From the NCBI GenBank assembly GCA_031254685.1, contig JAIRTZ010000108.1:1-10209 (forward strand): a DNA stretch of 10,209 nt. The letters run 5' to 3'. This document shows, in pieces, positions 1 through 6,919 of the stretch. Made by a program: the position numbers and the translations under genes. Position 1 is the first letter of the stretch. Every line of letters begins with the position of its first letter. The notes under the pieces were generated by a model, which saw only the letters and a list, made by a program, of their open reading frames with translations, did no database searches and was not told the DNA's origin. This DNA is from Methanomassiliicoccaceae archaeon. GTDB taxonomy: Archaea > Thermoplasmatota > Thermoplasmata > Methanomassiliicoccales > Methanomethylophilaceae.

Positions 1-380
1 CAATGGCCAACATGAAGAAGTGCGCAGCGGCAGTTGTCGAGGGTGACGTGCACGACATCGGAAAGAACATCGTCAAGACGATGCTCACCGCAAGCGGATT
101 CGATGTCACCGACCTCGGAAAGGATGTCCTGATAGCGGACATCGTCAGCCAGGCGAAGGCAAAGAAATGGGACGCGATCGCATTGAGCACACTCATGACG
201 CCCACGATGGACGGCATGAAGGCGGCTGTCGACGGTCTCGTCGAGAACGGTTACAGAAAGAATGTGAAGATATGCATCGGCGGTGCGCCGACGTCCCCCG
301 CGTTCGCGAAGGAGATCGGAGCGGACCACAGGGATGCGAACGCGCAGGACTGCGCGGCATGGCTGAAAGAGGTGTTCTGA
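1..380 (+). CDS. Methyltransferase corrinoid (B12-binding) protein, 3' part
   Basis: This is a methyl-carrying corrinoid protein of the MtaC/MtbC/MttC/MtsB type. Such proteins take a methyl group from a substrate-specific methyltransferase onto bound cobamide and pass it to the CoM methyltransferase. Numbered from the ATG at position 3, the visible 125 residues show the cobalamin-binding signature DVHDIG (15-20, with H17 the expected lower cobalt ligand), then STL (62-64) and GG (93-94), in the usual order for the Rossmann-like B12 domain. Family members are about 210-220 residues and begin with a helical cap domain of about 80-90 residues, which is missing here. The reading frame is open to the window edge, so the ATG at position 3 is probably internal and the gene truncated by the window. 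No ribosome binding site can be judged. The stop lies 1 nt before the methyltransferase start, so the two are surely co-transcribed. The methyl donor cannot be told from this sequence. Confidence 0.9.
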   Translation, partial: MANMKKCAAAVVEGDVHDIGKNIVKTMLTASGFDVTDLGKDVLIADIVSQAKAKKWDAIALSTLMTPTMDGMKAAVDGLVENGYRKNVKICIGGAPTSPAFAKEIGADHRDANAQDCAAWLKEVF

Positions 381-381
381 A

Positions 382-1473
382 ATGGCTGAGATGACCCACA
401 TCGAGAGAGTTATGGCCGCACTCACGAACGCAAAGGGCGACACACTCACGTGCTACCCGATCGCGTGCGGCGTCAACAGGAACCTCGTCAACGGCGGAGT
501 TTCGTACAAGGATTGGGCACACACCGCAAAACTGTACGCACAGTCGTTCATCGAGGGACAGAAAGCATACGGTTTCGATTTCGCGATCGGCCTGATGGAC
601 CTCTCCGTCATGGCGGGCGACCTCGGAGCAGGCGTAAGATTCGACAAGGAGAACACACCGTTCGTTGACAAGACATTGGTCAAGACGGTCGAGGACTACG
701 AGAAGTTCAAAGTGCCGGACATAAAGAAGGGAAGGTCGGCCGTGATACTTGAGGGAACGAAGCTCTACTGCGACGTTCTCAAGACGCAGGTCATCACCGC
801 AGGTTTCCTGGAGGGTCCCCTGCTCGCACTCTCGCAGAGCGCAGGCGCGGAGAGACTGTTCATGGACATGTTCACAAACCCGTCGGCGGTCCACAAGGCA
901 TTGAAGACAATGACCGAATACGACGTCGAAATGGTGAAGGGCTTCGGCAAGACCGGATGCGCCGGACTGTGCTGGGACTACCTCTGGGGCAACTACTCGT
1001 GCCTCGGCGACAAAGAGTACGATGAGTTCGAGGGCTGCAAGAAATACGCCGGCGACCTCAACGCGCTGACCGCAAAAGAGGGAATGGCCGTGGCCATCCA
1101 CAACTGCGCAGACCTTCCGCACCTCGACACGCAGGTGAAGAAGTTCAAGCCCGCTATCTACTCAATGGCATACTACCCGCTGATCCCCGGATCGCCCTCC
1201 GCAAAAGAGGTCATCGAACAGGGATTCGCCGACAACTGCCTGATGGCAGGCCAGATCGACCCGCAGCTCTTCATAAGGGCGACCCCGGAGAAGATCACCC
1301 AGGTGACGAAGGACCTCTGCCAGGAAGTCAAGACGGCACTGTGCAAGAAAGGCCTCGGATCCAGATACTGCATCGCAAGCGGCTGCGAAGTTCCCCCAGA
1401 CGTTCACACGAAGAAAGAGAACATCAAAGCTGTCGTTGACACAACGAGAAAGTACGGCGTTGTCGACTGGTAA
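382..1473 (+). CDS. Methylcobamide:CoM methyltransferase-like protein (uroporphyrinogen decarboxylase family)
   Basis: This cytoplasmic enzyme of 363 residues belongs to the URO-D-fold family that includes MtaA, MtbA and MtsA. These enzymes move a methyl group from a methylated corrinoid protein to coenzyme M, the entry step of methylotrophic methanogenesis. The zinc-binding pattern HxC...C is present as H240-N-C242 and C335 (in SGCEVP), so the thiol-activating site looks intact. The length is close to the usual 340-370. The ATG at 382 has an AGGTG ribosome binding site at 370-374, inside the end of the corrinoid gene. An adjacent corrinoid protein with no separate substrate methyltransferase in view recalls the MtsA/MtsB pair, in which one protein both accepts methyl from a thiol and transfers it. 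A plain MtbA/MtaA role, or a URO-D-type demethylase with another substrate, is equally possible. The family is secure; the substrate is unknown, so no symbol is given. Confidence 0.88.
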   Translation: MAEMTHIERVMAALTNAKGDTLTCYPIACGVNRNLVNGGVSYKDWAHTAKLYAQSFIEGQKAYGFDFAIGLMDLSVMAGDLGAGVRFDKENTPFVDKTLVKTVEDYEKFKVPDIKKGRSAVILEGTKLYCDVLKTQVITAGFLEGPLLALSQSAGAERLFMDMFTNPSAVHKALKTMTEYDVEMVKGFGKTGCAGLCWDYLWGNYSCLGDKEYDEFEGCKKYAGDLNALTAKEGMAVAIHNCADLPHLDTQVKKFKPAIYSMAYYPLIPGSPSAKEVIEQGFADNCLMAGQIDPQLFIRATPEKITQVTKDLCQEVKTALCKKGLGSRYCIASGCEVPPDVHTKKENIKAVVDTTRKYGVVDW

Positions 1474-1503
1474 AACAGAATATCCATAAACCTCTTCCCC
1501 AAA

Positions 1504-1510
1504 CTTTTTA
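1504..1510 (+). terminator. Possible oligo-T terminator after the methyltransferase gene
   Basis: The sequence CTTTTTA lies 31 nt past the methyltransferase stop codon. Archaeal transcription often ends at such short T runs without a hairpin, and none is visible here. A similar AAACTTTTT string occurs on the - strand after the surface-protein gene, which mildly supports a shared terminator style. The tract could instead be part of the promoter of the next gene. Confidence 0.4.
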
Positions 1511-1522
1511 CATTATATTATT
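1511..1522 (+). promoter_or_regulatory. TATA-like promoter of the GTPase operon
   Basis: An AT-rich block (CATTATATTATT) lies about 24-35 nt before the ATG at 1546, the only clearly AT-rich stretch in this GC-richer region. The expected archaeal start site, about 25 nt downstream of the TATA centre, would fall close to the start codon and give a very short leader. A small dyad, TAAT-N6-ATTA at 1522-1535, sits between box and start and could be an operator, though it is short enough to be chance. The ribosome binding site is weak (AGGCGAG at 1535-1541), which fits a short leader. Confidence 0.5.
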
Positions 1523-1545
1523 AATCACCCAATTAGGCGAGAAAA

Positions 1546-2211
1546 ATGAAGGTATCTCAGATAGCAGGTTTCTTGGGCAGCGGAAAGACCACCGCGGTCA
1601 TGAAGATCGTTGACGAGCTAATGAAGAGAGGCCACAAGATGGCCATCGTTGTCAACGACGTAGGTGAGATAAACGTTGACGCGAAATTCATCGAATCCCA
1701 TGGCTTAAAGGCCAAGGAGATAGCGGGAGGATGCATTTGCTGCCAGATAGCCGGAACATTCTCGGAGACGCTGGCAAAGCTGCACGATTCGTTCAATCCC
1801 GATATCGTTATCGTTGAACCGTCCGGCGTCGCGATACCGTGGGGATTGAAACGGGCGGCGGAGTATTCCGAAGCGAAGACCGATATGGTCATCGAGCACG
1901 CGCCCGTCATAACGCTGGTGGACGCGACCCGCATAGACCTTCTTGTCAAGGCCGTCAAAAGACTGGTGGAGACGCAGATACGCGAAGCGGACGTGTGCTT
2001 TGTGAATAAGGTCGATACGGCATCCGCCGCGGACATCAAGAAGACCGAAGAAATGATAAGGGCGATCAACCCGAAGGCCGAGATATCGCATATGTCCTCG
2101 GAAACGGGACTCGGGATAATCTACGCATGCGACCTGATCGAATCGCGCATCTCGCCGAGATACGACGAAGCTGTCGAAGAACAGCTGCTGAAGAAACAGT
2201 ACGGGGGATGA
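1546..2211 (+). CDS. CobW/G3E-family metallochaperone GTPase, short form
   Basis: This 221-residue P-loop GTPase is related to CobW/COG0523, HypB and UreG, which use GTP hydrolysis to control metal delivery to metalloenzymes. Visible motifs are Walker A GFLGSGKT (8-15), the metal-binding CxCC signature typical of COG0523 in GGCICC (C63, C65, C66), EPSG (91-94) in the Walker B region, and the guanine-specificity motif NKVD (154-157). Classical COG0523 proteins run to 300-400 residues, with a His-rich linker and a C-terminal CobW_C domain. This one ends soon after the GTPase core. The next gene, 3 nt downstream, opens with a His/Asp tract, so the usual metal-binding part may be supplied in trans. 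The metal is not known; cobalt, nickel and zinc are all reasonable given the neighbouring corrinoid and zinc methyltransferase genes. The family is certain and the client protein is inferred. Confidence 0.9.
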   Translation: MKVSQIAGFLGSGKTTAVMKIVDELMKRGHKMAIVVNDVGEINVDAKFIESHGLKAKEIAGGCICCQIAGTFSETLAKLHDSFNPDIVIVEPSGVAIPWGLKRAAEYSEAKTDMVIEHAPVITLVDATRIDLLVKAVKRLVETQIREADVCFVNKVDTASAADIKKTEEMIRAINPKAEISHMSSETGLGIIYACDLIESRISPRYDEAVEEQLLKKQYGG

Positions 2212-2214
2212 ACC

Positions 2215-2766
2215 ATGCACGATGACGATCATGACCATGACGATGATCATGACCATGACGATGATCATGACGATGACCATGATGATCATGACGATCATGA
2301 GAATCCGCACAGCGAGCGCGACAGACTGCATCTGGAGATACACAGAGCGGTGGACGAATTGGGGAAATATGCGATAAACATCGATATTGACGCGCCCAAG
2401 GGGATACCGAAGGATACGATACTGAAGTTCATCGACGATCTGATGACGTCGGTGACCAAGAGCTGCATGGATAACGGCGCCGATCTCGTCGGCCACGTGA
2501 AATCGTTCTTCTCCAGCGCCAGCGGGAATATCATGAGCAGCATCGTCGACCATCGCATGCCAACGAGGATCAAAGATACGCTGAAGGCGGACAAGATATA
2601 CAAGGCGAATTTCATGATGCACATAATCGTGCACGGGATATGGGACGACCATGTCCGCGAGAGCGCCCTGGACGTACTAGATGCCACGTTCCGTAAATGG
2701 AAGGTCCCTTATGAGGTGACCGCCGACCATTACGACACGGAGAAGAGCATCGCGCATCATACGTAG
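2215..2766 (+). CDS. Protein with N-terminal His/Asp metal-binding tract, unknown domain
   Basis: This is a 183-residue soluble protein. Residues 2-28 consist only of histidine (9) and aspartate (18), an obvious binding or storage site for divalent metals like the His-rich ends of HypB, SlyD and many COG0523 proteins. The rest (about 35-175) is a mixed helical/strand domain that I do not recognise. It contains further histidines (H113, H136, H140, H146, H172, H181, H182) and one cysteine (C84). There is no signal peptide or membrane segment, so it should act in the cytoplasm. It follows the GTPase by 3 nt and precedes the zinc-ribbon gene by 8 nt. The start ATG at 2215 has a GGGGGAT purine run at 2203-2209 as ribosome binding site. 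I infer a metal donor or partner for the GTPase, which lacks its own His-rich region. It ends in TAG, the only TAG-terminated gene in the window. Confidence 0.85.
   Translation: MHDDDHDHDDDHDHDDDHDDDHDDHDDHENPHSERDRLHLEIHRAVDELGKYAINIDIDAPKGIPKDTILKFIDDLMTSVTKSCMDNGADLVGHVKSFFSSASGNIMSSIVDHRMPTRIKDTLKADKIYKANFMMHIIVHGIWDDHVRESALDVLDATFRKWKVPYEVTADHYDTEKSIAHHT
2227..2280 (+). repeat. 18-bp tandem repeat encoding the His/Asp tract
   Basis: The unit GATCATGACCATGACGAT (codons D-H-D-H-D-D) occurs exactly at 2227-2244 and 2245-2262. A diverged third copy fills 2263-2280, and looser CAT/GAT/GAC codons continue to about 2298. The block is made almost only of GAT, GAC and CAT triplets, is rich in GATC and CATG palindromes, and stays open in several frames. 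It is the kind of tract expected to change length by slippage or unequal recombination. Confidence 0.85.
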
Positions 2767-2774
2767 GTGAGAAT

Positions 2775-3089
2775 ATGACAGACGGTTTCTATGAGGCGAT
2801 GAGGTACAAGGGGTTCTCGTACAACACCACCGCGTCGCTCAAAAAGTTCAAGTGCCCCAACTGCGGTTTTGAGTTCTCGATGATGTACGCGCGCACATTC
2901 GCGTGCCAGGGCTGTTCCGAGGCGTGGAACAACTGTCCGAAGCTCAGGTGCGCGAAATGCGACGCCGAGTTCCCGATAATGGAGACGCCGCAGATCCATA
3001 ACGAGATGCAGCAGAGGAACATCTCCGAGCACATCTCGCGTATCGTTACGGACTGGCACGAGGATCAGGGGCATAAGCCCAACAGGTGA
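2775..3089 (+). CDS. Small seven-cysteine zinc-ribbon-like protein
   Basis: This 104-residue soluble protein of unknown function has seven cysteines in its middle: CPNC (27-30), CQGC (44-47), C54, and C59-x2-C62 in the string CPKLRCAKC. The outer pairs CPNCG and CAKC look like the two knuckles of a zinc ribbon, with the CQGC...C54 segment inserted between them. An iron-sulfur site cannot be excluded by eye. The flanks (1-25 and 70-104) carry no known motif, and the C-terminal part is probably helical. The ATG at 2775 is supported by an AGGTGA site at 2765-2770 that overlaps the previous stop codon. It lies between a metal-rich protein and an ATPase in a tight operon, so a role as metal-binding adaptor or nucleic-acid/protein-binding partner is plausible but not shown. 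Confidence 0.82.
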   Translation: MTDGFYEAMRYKGFSYNTTASLKKFKCPNCGFEFSMMYARTFACQGCSEAWNNCPKLRCAKCDAEFPIMETPQIHNEMQQRNISEHISRIVTDWHEDQGHKPNR

Positions 3090-3090
3090 G
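3084..3090 (+). promoter_or_regulatory. Ribosome binding site deciding a TTG start
   Basis: AGGTGAG stands 4-5 nt before a TTG at 3095, the same site and spacing used by the zinc-ribbon gene just upstream (AGGTGA, then 4 nt, then ATG). The alternative GTG start at 3086 lies inside this site and has only a GGGG run about 15 nt upstream. This favours TTG at 3095 as the true start of the ATPase gene. It also puts the upstream stop codon (3087-3089) inside the site, suggesting coupled translation. Confidence 0.6.
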
Positions 3091-3094
3091 CGCA

Positions 3095-5116
3095 TTGCAT
3101 GTAGGTCTCGGATTTGACACCGGCGGTACGTATACCGATGCGGTCCTCATGGACATGGAGGAGAGCCGCGTACTGCAGAAATCGAAAGCGTTGACGACAC
3201 GCGACGATCTTTCCGTGGGTATAAGGAACACGCTCGTCGGCTTTGATAAGGAGCTGTTAAAAAAAGTGGCTATGGTGTCGTTATCGTCGACGCTCGCGAC
3301 GAACTCCATCGTCGAGGGGAAGGGATGCCGCGTCGGACTGATATGCGTCGGCGAGGAATTTGAGATGTCCGTTCCCGTGGACCTTCACGCGACCGTGGCC
3401 GGAGGCCACGACCTCGACGGGAACGAGACGTCAAAGCTTGACGAGGATTCGGCAAGAGCTTTCATGCTCTCGCTTAAAGATAAAGTGGACGGGATCTCGA
3501 TAAACAGCTACCTGAGCGTCCGCAACCCCGATCACGAGCTGAGGCTGAAGAGGATCGCGAAAGAGACGCTCGGACTCCCGGTGGTCTGCGGCCACGAACT
3601 GTCGTCGAGTTTGGGATATCATGAACGTACCGTCACGTCGGTAATGAATTCGCGCCTCATACCGATAATAAAGGACCTGATGGACTCCGTCAAAAAAGTG
3701 ATGCTCGAATATGACATCAAGGCGCCGCTGATGATAGTCAAGGGCGACGGCTCGATAATGAGCGAGCACGTTGCGTTAGAACGGCCGATAGAGACCATAC
3801 TCTCCGGGCCGGCGGCGAGCCTGATCGGAGCGAAGATGCTCACCGGAAGGAATGACGCCGTCGTCATGGACATGGGAGGGACCACGCTGGATATAGGCAT
3901 ACTGAGGAACGGGTTCCCCAGATTGGAAAAGGAAGGCGCGATAATCGGCGGAAAAAGGACAAGGGTCATGGCCGCCGAGATATCCACGTCCGGCATCGGA
4001 GGGGATTCCCGTATAATCGTCAACGGCAGCAAGTTCCTGCTGGAACCCGTGAGGGTCATGCCGCTGTGCATAGCCGCCTCGCAGTGGCCGCAGCTGCTCC
4101 CCCGTCTGAGGGAGGTGGCCTCGATACGGTCGAGATTCTCGCCGGAGAGCATGGATGTGAACAACATCGTCCAGGATACGGAGTTCTTCGTGAAACTGAA
4201 GGACATAAAGAACGTATTGCTCAGCAATGAGGATACGGCATTGCTGGAGCTCGTGTCCAAGGAGCCGTTCTCCCTGAGAGAGGCGGGCTCGAAGCTGGGC
4301 GTCCATCCGTTCTCGTTCAACGTCGGGAAGATGGAGGGGCTCGGGATGATCCAGCGCATCGGTCTGACGCCGACGGACCTGCTGCACGCGGAAGGCAGTT
4401 ACGTTGAATACGATAAGAACGCGTCGCTGTACGCGGTGACGCACCAATCCGGAAAGATGGGGATGACGGAATCGCAGTTCATCGAGTTCGCGAAGAACAA
4501 GGTCGTCGACAAGCTCGCCGAGGAATTGCTGAGAAAATTATTCTTCGAGGAAACGGGGACGATGAATATCGACGCCGTCGGTCTCGATCTTATGAGGAAA
4601 TCGATATCGAGGCAGAGCGGCCTCGATTACGAGTGCGTGATACGGCTGAACAAGCCGCTGATGGGCATAGGCGCCCCGGTGGGCGCGTGGTTCCCGCAGG
4701 TGGCCAAGAAATTTGAGACGGAATTATTACTGCCGGAGCATTCCGAGGTCGGCAACGCGATAGGCGCGGTCACCGGGAGCATCGTGGAAAGTATGGACAT
4801 ACTCATCAAGCCGTCGGTCGGGGAGAACGCATTGGACGATCCGTCATGCATCGTGTTCGCGCCGTTCGGAAGGTTCGAGATAGAAAAGTTAAGCGAAGCG
4901 GAAGTGTTCGCGGTGAACGAGGCCGGAAAGCACGTTTCGGAGAGGGCGAGGAAGGCGGGCGCGGACCACATAGAGATACGGTCGAAGAAACTGGAGAAGA
5001 AGGTCGGGCTGGGCGAAGGCTACGACGGGCGCATACTCATCGAAACGATAATAACGGTCACCGCCGTCGGCAAACCGAGGCAGTTCCTGTTCAAGGACAC
5101 AGAGATCCTGTATTGA
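3095..5116 (+). CDS. Hydantoinase/oxoprolinase (HyuA) family ATPase
   Basis: This 673-residue protein has the actin-like (ASKHA) ATPase fold of the hydantoinase A/5-oxoprolinase family. Numbered from TTG 3095, the first phosphate loop is GFDTGGTYTD (6-15), the second is MDMGGTTLDIG (258-268), and glycine motifs GDGS (217-220) and GIGGDS (300-305) are present. True hydantoinases and 5-oxoprolinases need a B subunit, and none is encoded beside it. The second half departs from classical HyuA: residues about 381-425 read like a small winged-helix segment ending in RIGLTPTDLLH, and about 525-560 carries GAPVGAW and EVGNAIGA. No ferredoxin-like cysteine cluster is present, unlike the corrinoid activators RACo and RamA. 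Starting at GTG 3086 would add three residues. Its setting after metal-handling genes and a corrinoid methyltransferase pair suggests an ATP-driven activation or maturation role rather than hydantoin cleavage, but the substrate is unknown. Confidence 0.85.
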   Translation: MHVGLGFDTGGTYTDAVLMDMEESRVLQKSKALTTRDDLSVGIRNTLVGFDKELLKKVAMVSLSSTLATNSIVEGKGCRVGLICVGEEFEMSVPVDLHATVAGGHDLDGNETSKLDEDSARAFMLSLKDKVDGISINSYLSVRNPDHELRLKRIAKETLGLPVVCGHELSSSLGYHERTVTSVMNSRLIPIIKDLMDSVKKVMLEYDIKAPLMIVKGDGSIMSEHVALERPIETILSGPAASLIGAKMLTGRNDAVVMDMGGTTLDIGILRNGFPRLEKEGAIIGGKRTRVMAAEISTSGIGGDSRIIVNGSKFLLEPVRVMPLCIAASQWPQLLPRLREVASIRSRFSPESMDVNNIVQDTEFFVKLKDIKNVLLSNEDTALLELVSKEPFSLREAGSKLGVHPFSFNVGKMEGLGMIQRIGLTPTDLLHAEGSYVEYDKNASLYAVTHQSGKMGMTESQFIEFAKNKVVDKLAEELLRKLFFEETGTMNIDAVGLDLMRKSISRQSGLDYECVIRLNKPLMGIGAPVGAWFPQVAKKFETELLLPEHSEVGNAIGAVTGSIVESMDILIKPSVGENALDDPSCIVFAPFGRFEIEKLSEAEVFAVNEAGKHVSERARKAGADHIEIRSKKLEKKVGLGEGYDGRILIETIITVTAVGKPRQFLFKDTEILY

Positions 5117-5125
5117 CGTGATCCC

Positions 5126-6919
5126 ATGCTCCTTAAGGCCGAATCCGTCACGAAATCATTCGGCCCCCTGAAAGTGCTGCTGAAGGCGGACCTGCAGATA
5201 AACCGGGGCGATTCGATCGGCCTCATCGGTGTGAACGGCTCCGGGAAGAGCACGTTCATGAAGATATTCTTGGGCGAACTTAAGTGCGACACCGGTGAGC
5301 TGACGCGGAACACACAAAAGATCGGGTATCTGCCGCAGTTCGCCGAATCATCGTCGCAATTCACCGTACGGGACGTCCTGGGAAGGCCGTACGGGCACGT
5401 CGAGAACATAAAGCGAAGGATGAGAGAGATAGACGGCGCGATGGCCTCGGGAAAGGACATCGATTGGAATTCGGTGACCGACGAATACGCCAAGCTCGAG
5501 AAAGAATTGGCGCGCTCGGGCGCGGAGGATGAGGCGCTCCTCCTGGCGACGATGGGGAAGGTCGGATTATCCGAGAATTTGATGAGCAGGACGATGGACA
5601 CGCTCAGCGGCGGCGAAAGGACGAAGGTCATGCTGGCGCGCGCGCTCGTGCAGGCCGAGGGCTGTGACGTACTGTTCCTTGACGAGCCCACGAGCCATCT
5701 TGACGTCACGACGGTGGAATGGCTTGAGGACCATCTGCTGGAGTCGAAGATGACGCTGGTGGTCGTGAGCCACGACCGGTACTTCCTGGATAAGGTGGCC
5801 ACGCGGATGACCGAGATATCGTTCGGTAAAACAAGAGAGTACAAAGGCAACTATTCGGCGTTCATCATGAAGAAGATGATCGAGCTCGAACGCATGGAGA
5901 CGGAGTACAAAAAATACGCCGCCAATAAGCGCAGGCAGGAGGAGATCGCCGAAAGCCTTCACAAGGACCAGTGGTTCTTCTCCACGCATCGGACAAGGCA
6001 GAAGATGATAGAACGCCTTGACGAGAAGGAGACGCCCGAGGTCAGCAAGGAGATAACCGTCAGGATACAGGCGGCGCAGAAGTCCGGCAAGAATGTGCTG
6101 ACGGCAAAGAACCTCAGCGTGGAGCTCGGCGGTAACGTCATCGTGGAAAAGGTGGAGCTCGATATCAAAAAAGGGGACAAGATCGGCATATTCGGGCCGA
6201 ACGGGGCGGGAAAGAGCACATTGGTGAAGGCGCTCCTGGAAAAGATACCGTCCAAGGGAGAACTGTGGGTGGCGCCCGGCGCGAAGATAGGATATTTTTC
6301 GCAGGACCACGGCAGGCTCGACCTGAAGATGTCCGCTGAGGAGCAGATACTGAAGGTGATCGGCAAAGAGAGAAGAGGCGAGGCGAGAAGCCTCCTGGCG
6401 AGGATGCTGCTCACCGGCGACCGTGTCGAAAGACCGATGGGGACGCTGTCGGGAGGCGAGAGGGCCAGAGTCGCGTTGACGCTGCTGCTCCTCGACGAGA
6501 CGAATGTCCTGATCCTGGACGAACCGACGAACTATCTGGACATACCGTCCAGGCACGCCGTCGAGGAGGCGCTGAACGATTACGACGGGACGCTGATCAT
6601 CGTCACGCACGACCGTTATCTTTTGGACTCCGTATGCACAAAGGTGTGCGAATTGAAAGATAAAAAGGTGACGGTGTTCAACGGGACGTACTCGCAGATG
6701 CGCGGACGCCCGAACACCACCGAGATAGTCATGGACGCCGATGAGTACCGCGTAGTATCGCCGTTCACCAATTGGACGATGAACCGCAAGTTCGTCAAGG
6801 GCGACCGCGTTCTGATCTCTCCTGCGGAGATGAAAAGCTACGAATGGGCCTTGGAACAGGGCAAGCTGAAGAGGACCGGCGGAAAGCAGAGAAAGAAGGT
6901 CAGCGTCGACGATGAGTGA
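5126..6919 (+). CDS. ABC-F family ATPase (ribosome-associated type)
   Basis: This 597-residue protein has two ABC ATPase domains and no membrane segments, the layout of ABC-F proteins (Uup/EttA/Gcn20-like), which act on ribosomes rather than as transporters. Domain 1 shows Walker A GVNGSGKST (35-43), signature LSGGE (160-164) and Walker B with DEPTSHLD (186-193). Domain 2 shows GPNGAGKST (357-365), LSGGE (441-445) and DEPTNYLD (465-472), then the switch histidine in THDRY (494-498). The charged helical linker between them (about 240-310) is the element that reaches into the ribosomal tRNA sites in studied members. A C-terminal extension of about 75 residues ends in a basic stretch. The ATG at 5126 has a GTGAT site at 5118-5122, and the previous gene ends 9 nt upstream, so it can be the last gene of the operon. 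A link with the metal/ATPase genes is not obvious. The exact subfamily is undetermined. Confidence 0.93.
   Translation: MLLKAESVTKSFGPLKVLLKADLQINRGDSIGLIGVNGSGKSTFMKIFLGELKCDTGELTRNTQKIGYLPQFAESSSQFTVRDVLGRPYGHVENIKRRMREIDGAMASGKDIDWNSVTDEYAKLEKELARSGAEDEALLLATMGKVGLSENLMSRTMDTLSGGERTKVMLARALVQAEGCDVLFLDEPTSHLDVTTVEWLEDHLLESKMTLVVVSHDRYFLDKVATRMTEISFGKTREYKGNYSAFIMKKMIELERMETEYKKYAANKRRQEEIAESLHKDQWFFSTHRTRQKMIERLDEKETPEVSKEITVRIQAAQKSGKNVLTAKNLSVELGGNVIVEKVELDIKKGDKIGIFGPNGAGKSTLVKALLEKIPSKGELWVAPGAKIGYFSQDHGRLDLKMSAEEQILKVIGKERRGEARSLLARMLLTGDRVERPMGTLSGGERARVALTLLLLDETNVLILDEPTNYLDIPSRHAVEEALNDYDGTLIIVTHDRYLLDSVCTKVCELKDKKVTVFNGTYSQMRGRPNTTEIVMDADEYRVVSPFTNWTMNRKFVKGDRVLISPAEMKSYEWALEQGKLKRTGGKQRKKVSVDDE

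Noticed and set aside
3..5. ATG at position 3 as the true start of the corrinoid protein
   Set aside because: It would leave out the helical cap domain that all characterised family members have, and the frame is open to the window edge, so it is more likely an internal Met.
193..1122. Long open frame on the - strand across the methyltransferase genes
   Set aside because: It is antisense to two well-supported genes, has no recognisable motif, and results from their codon bias.
1705..2652. Long - strand open frame across the GTPase and His/Asp genes, with a hydrophobic Ile/Met/Val-rich stretch
   Set aside because: The stretch is the reverse complement of the GAT/CAT repeat; the frame shadows real genes and has no family features.
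2764..2766. TAG ending the His/Asp protein as a pyrrolysine codon
   Set aside because: Read-through would add only four residues before TGA at 2776-2778, in the wrong frame for the next gene, and no Pyl-type methyltransferase is present; an ordinary stop is simpler.
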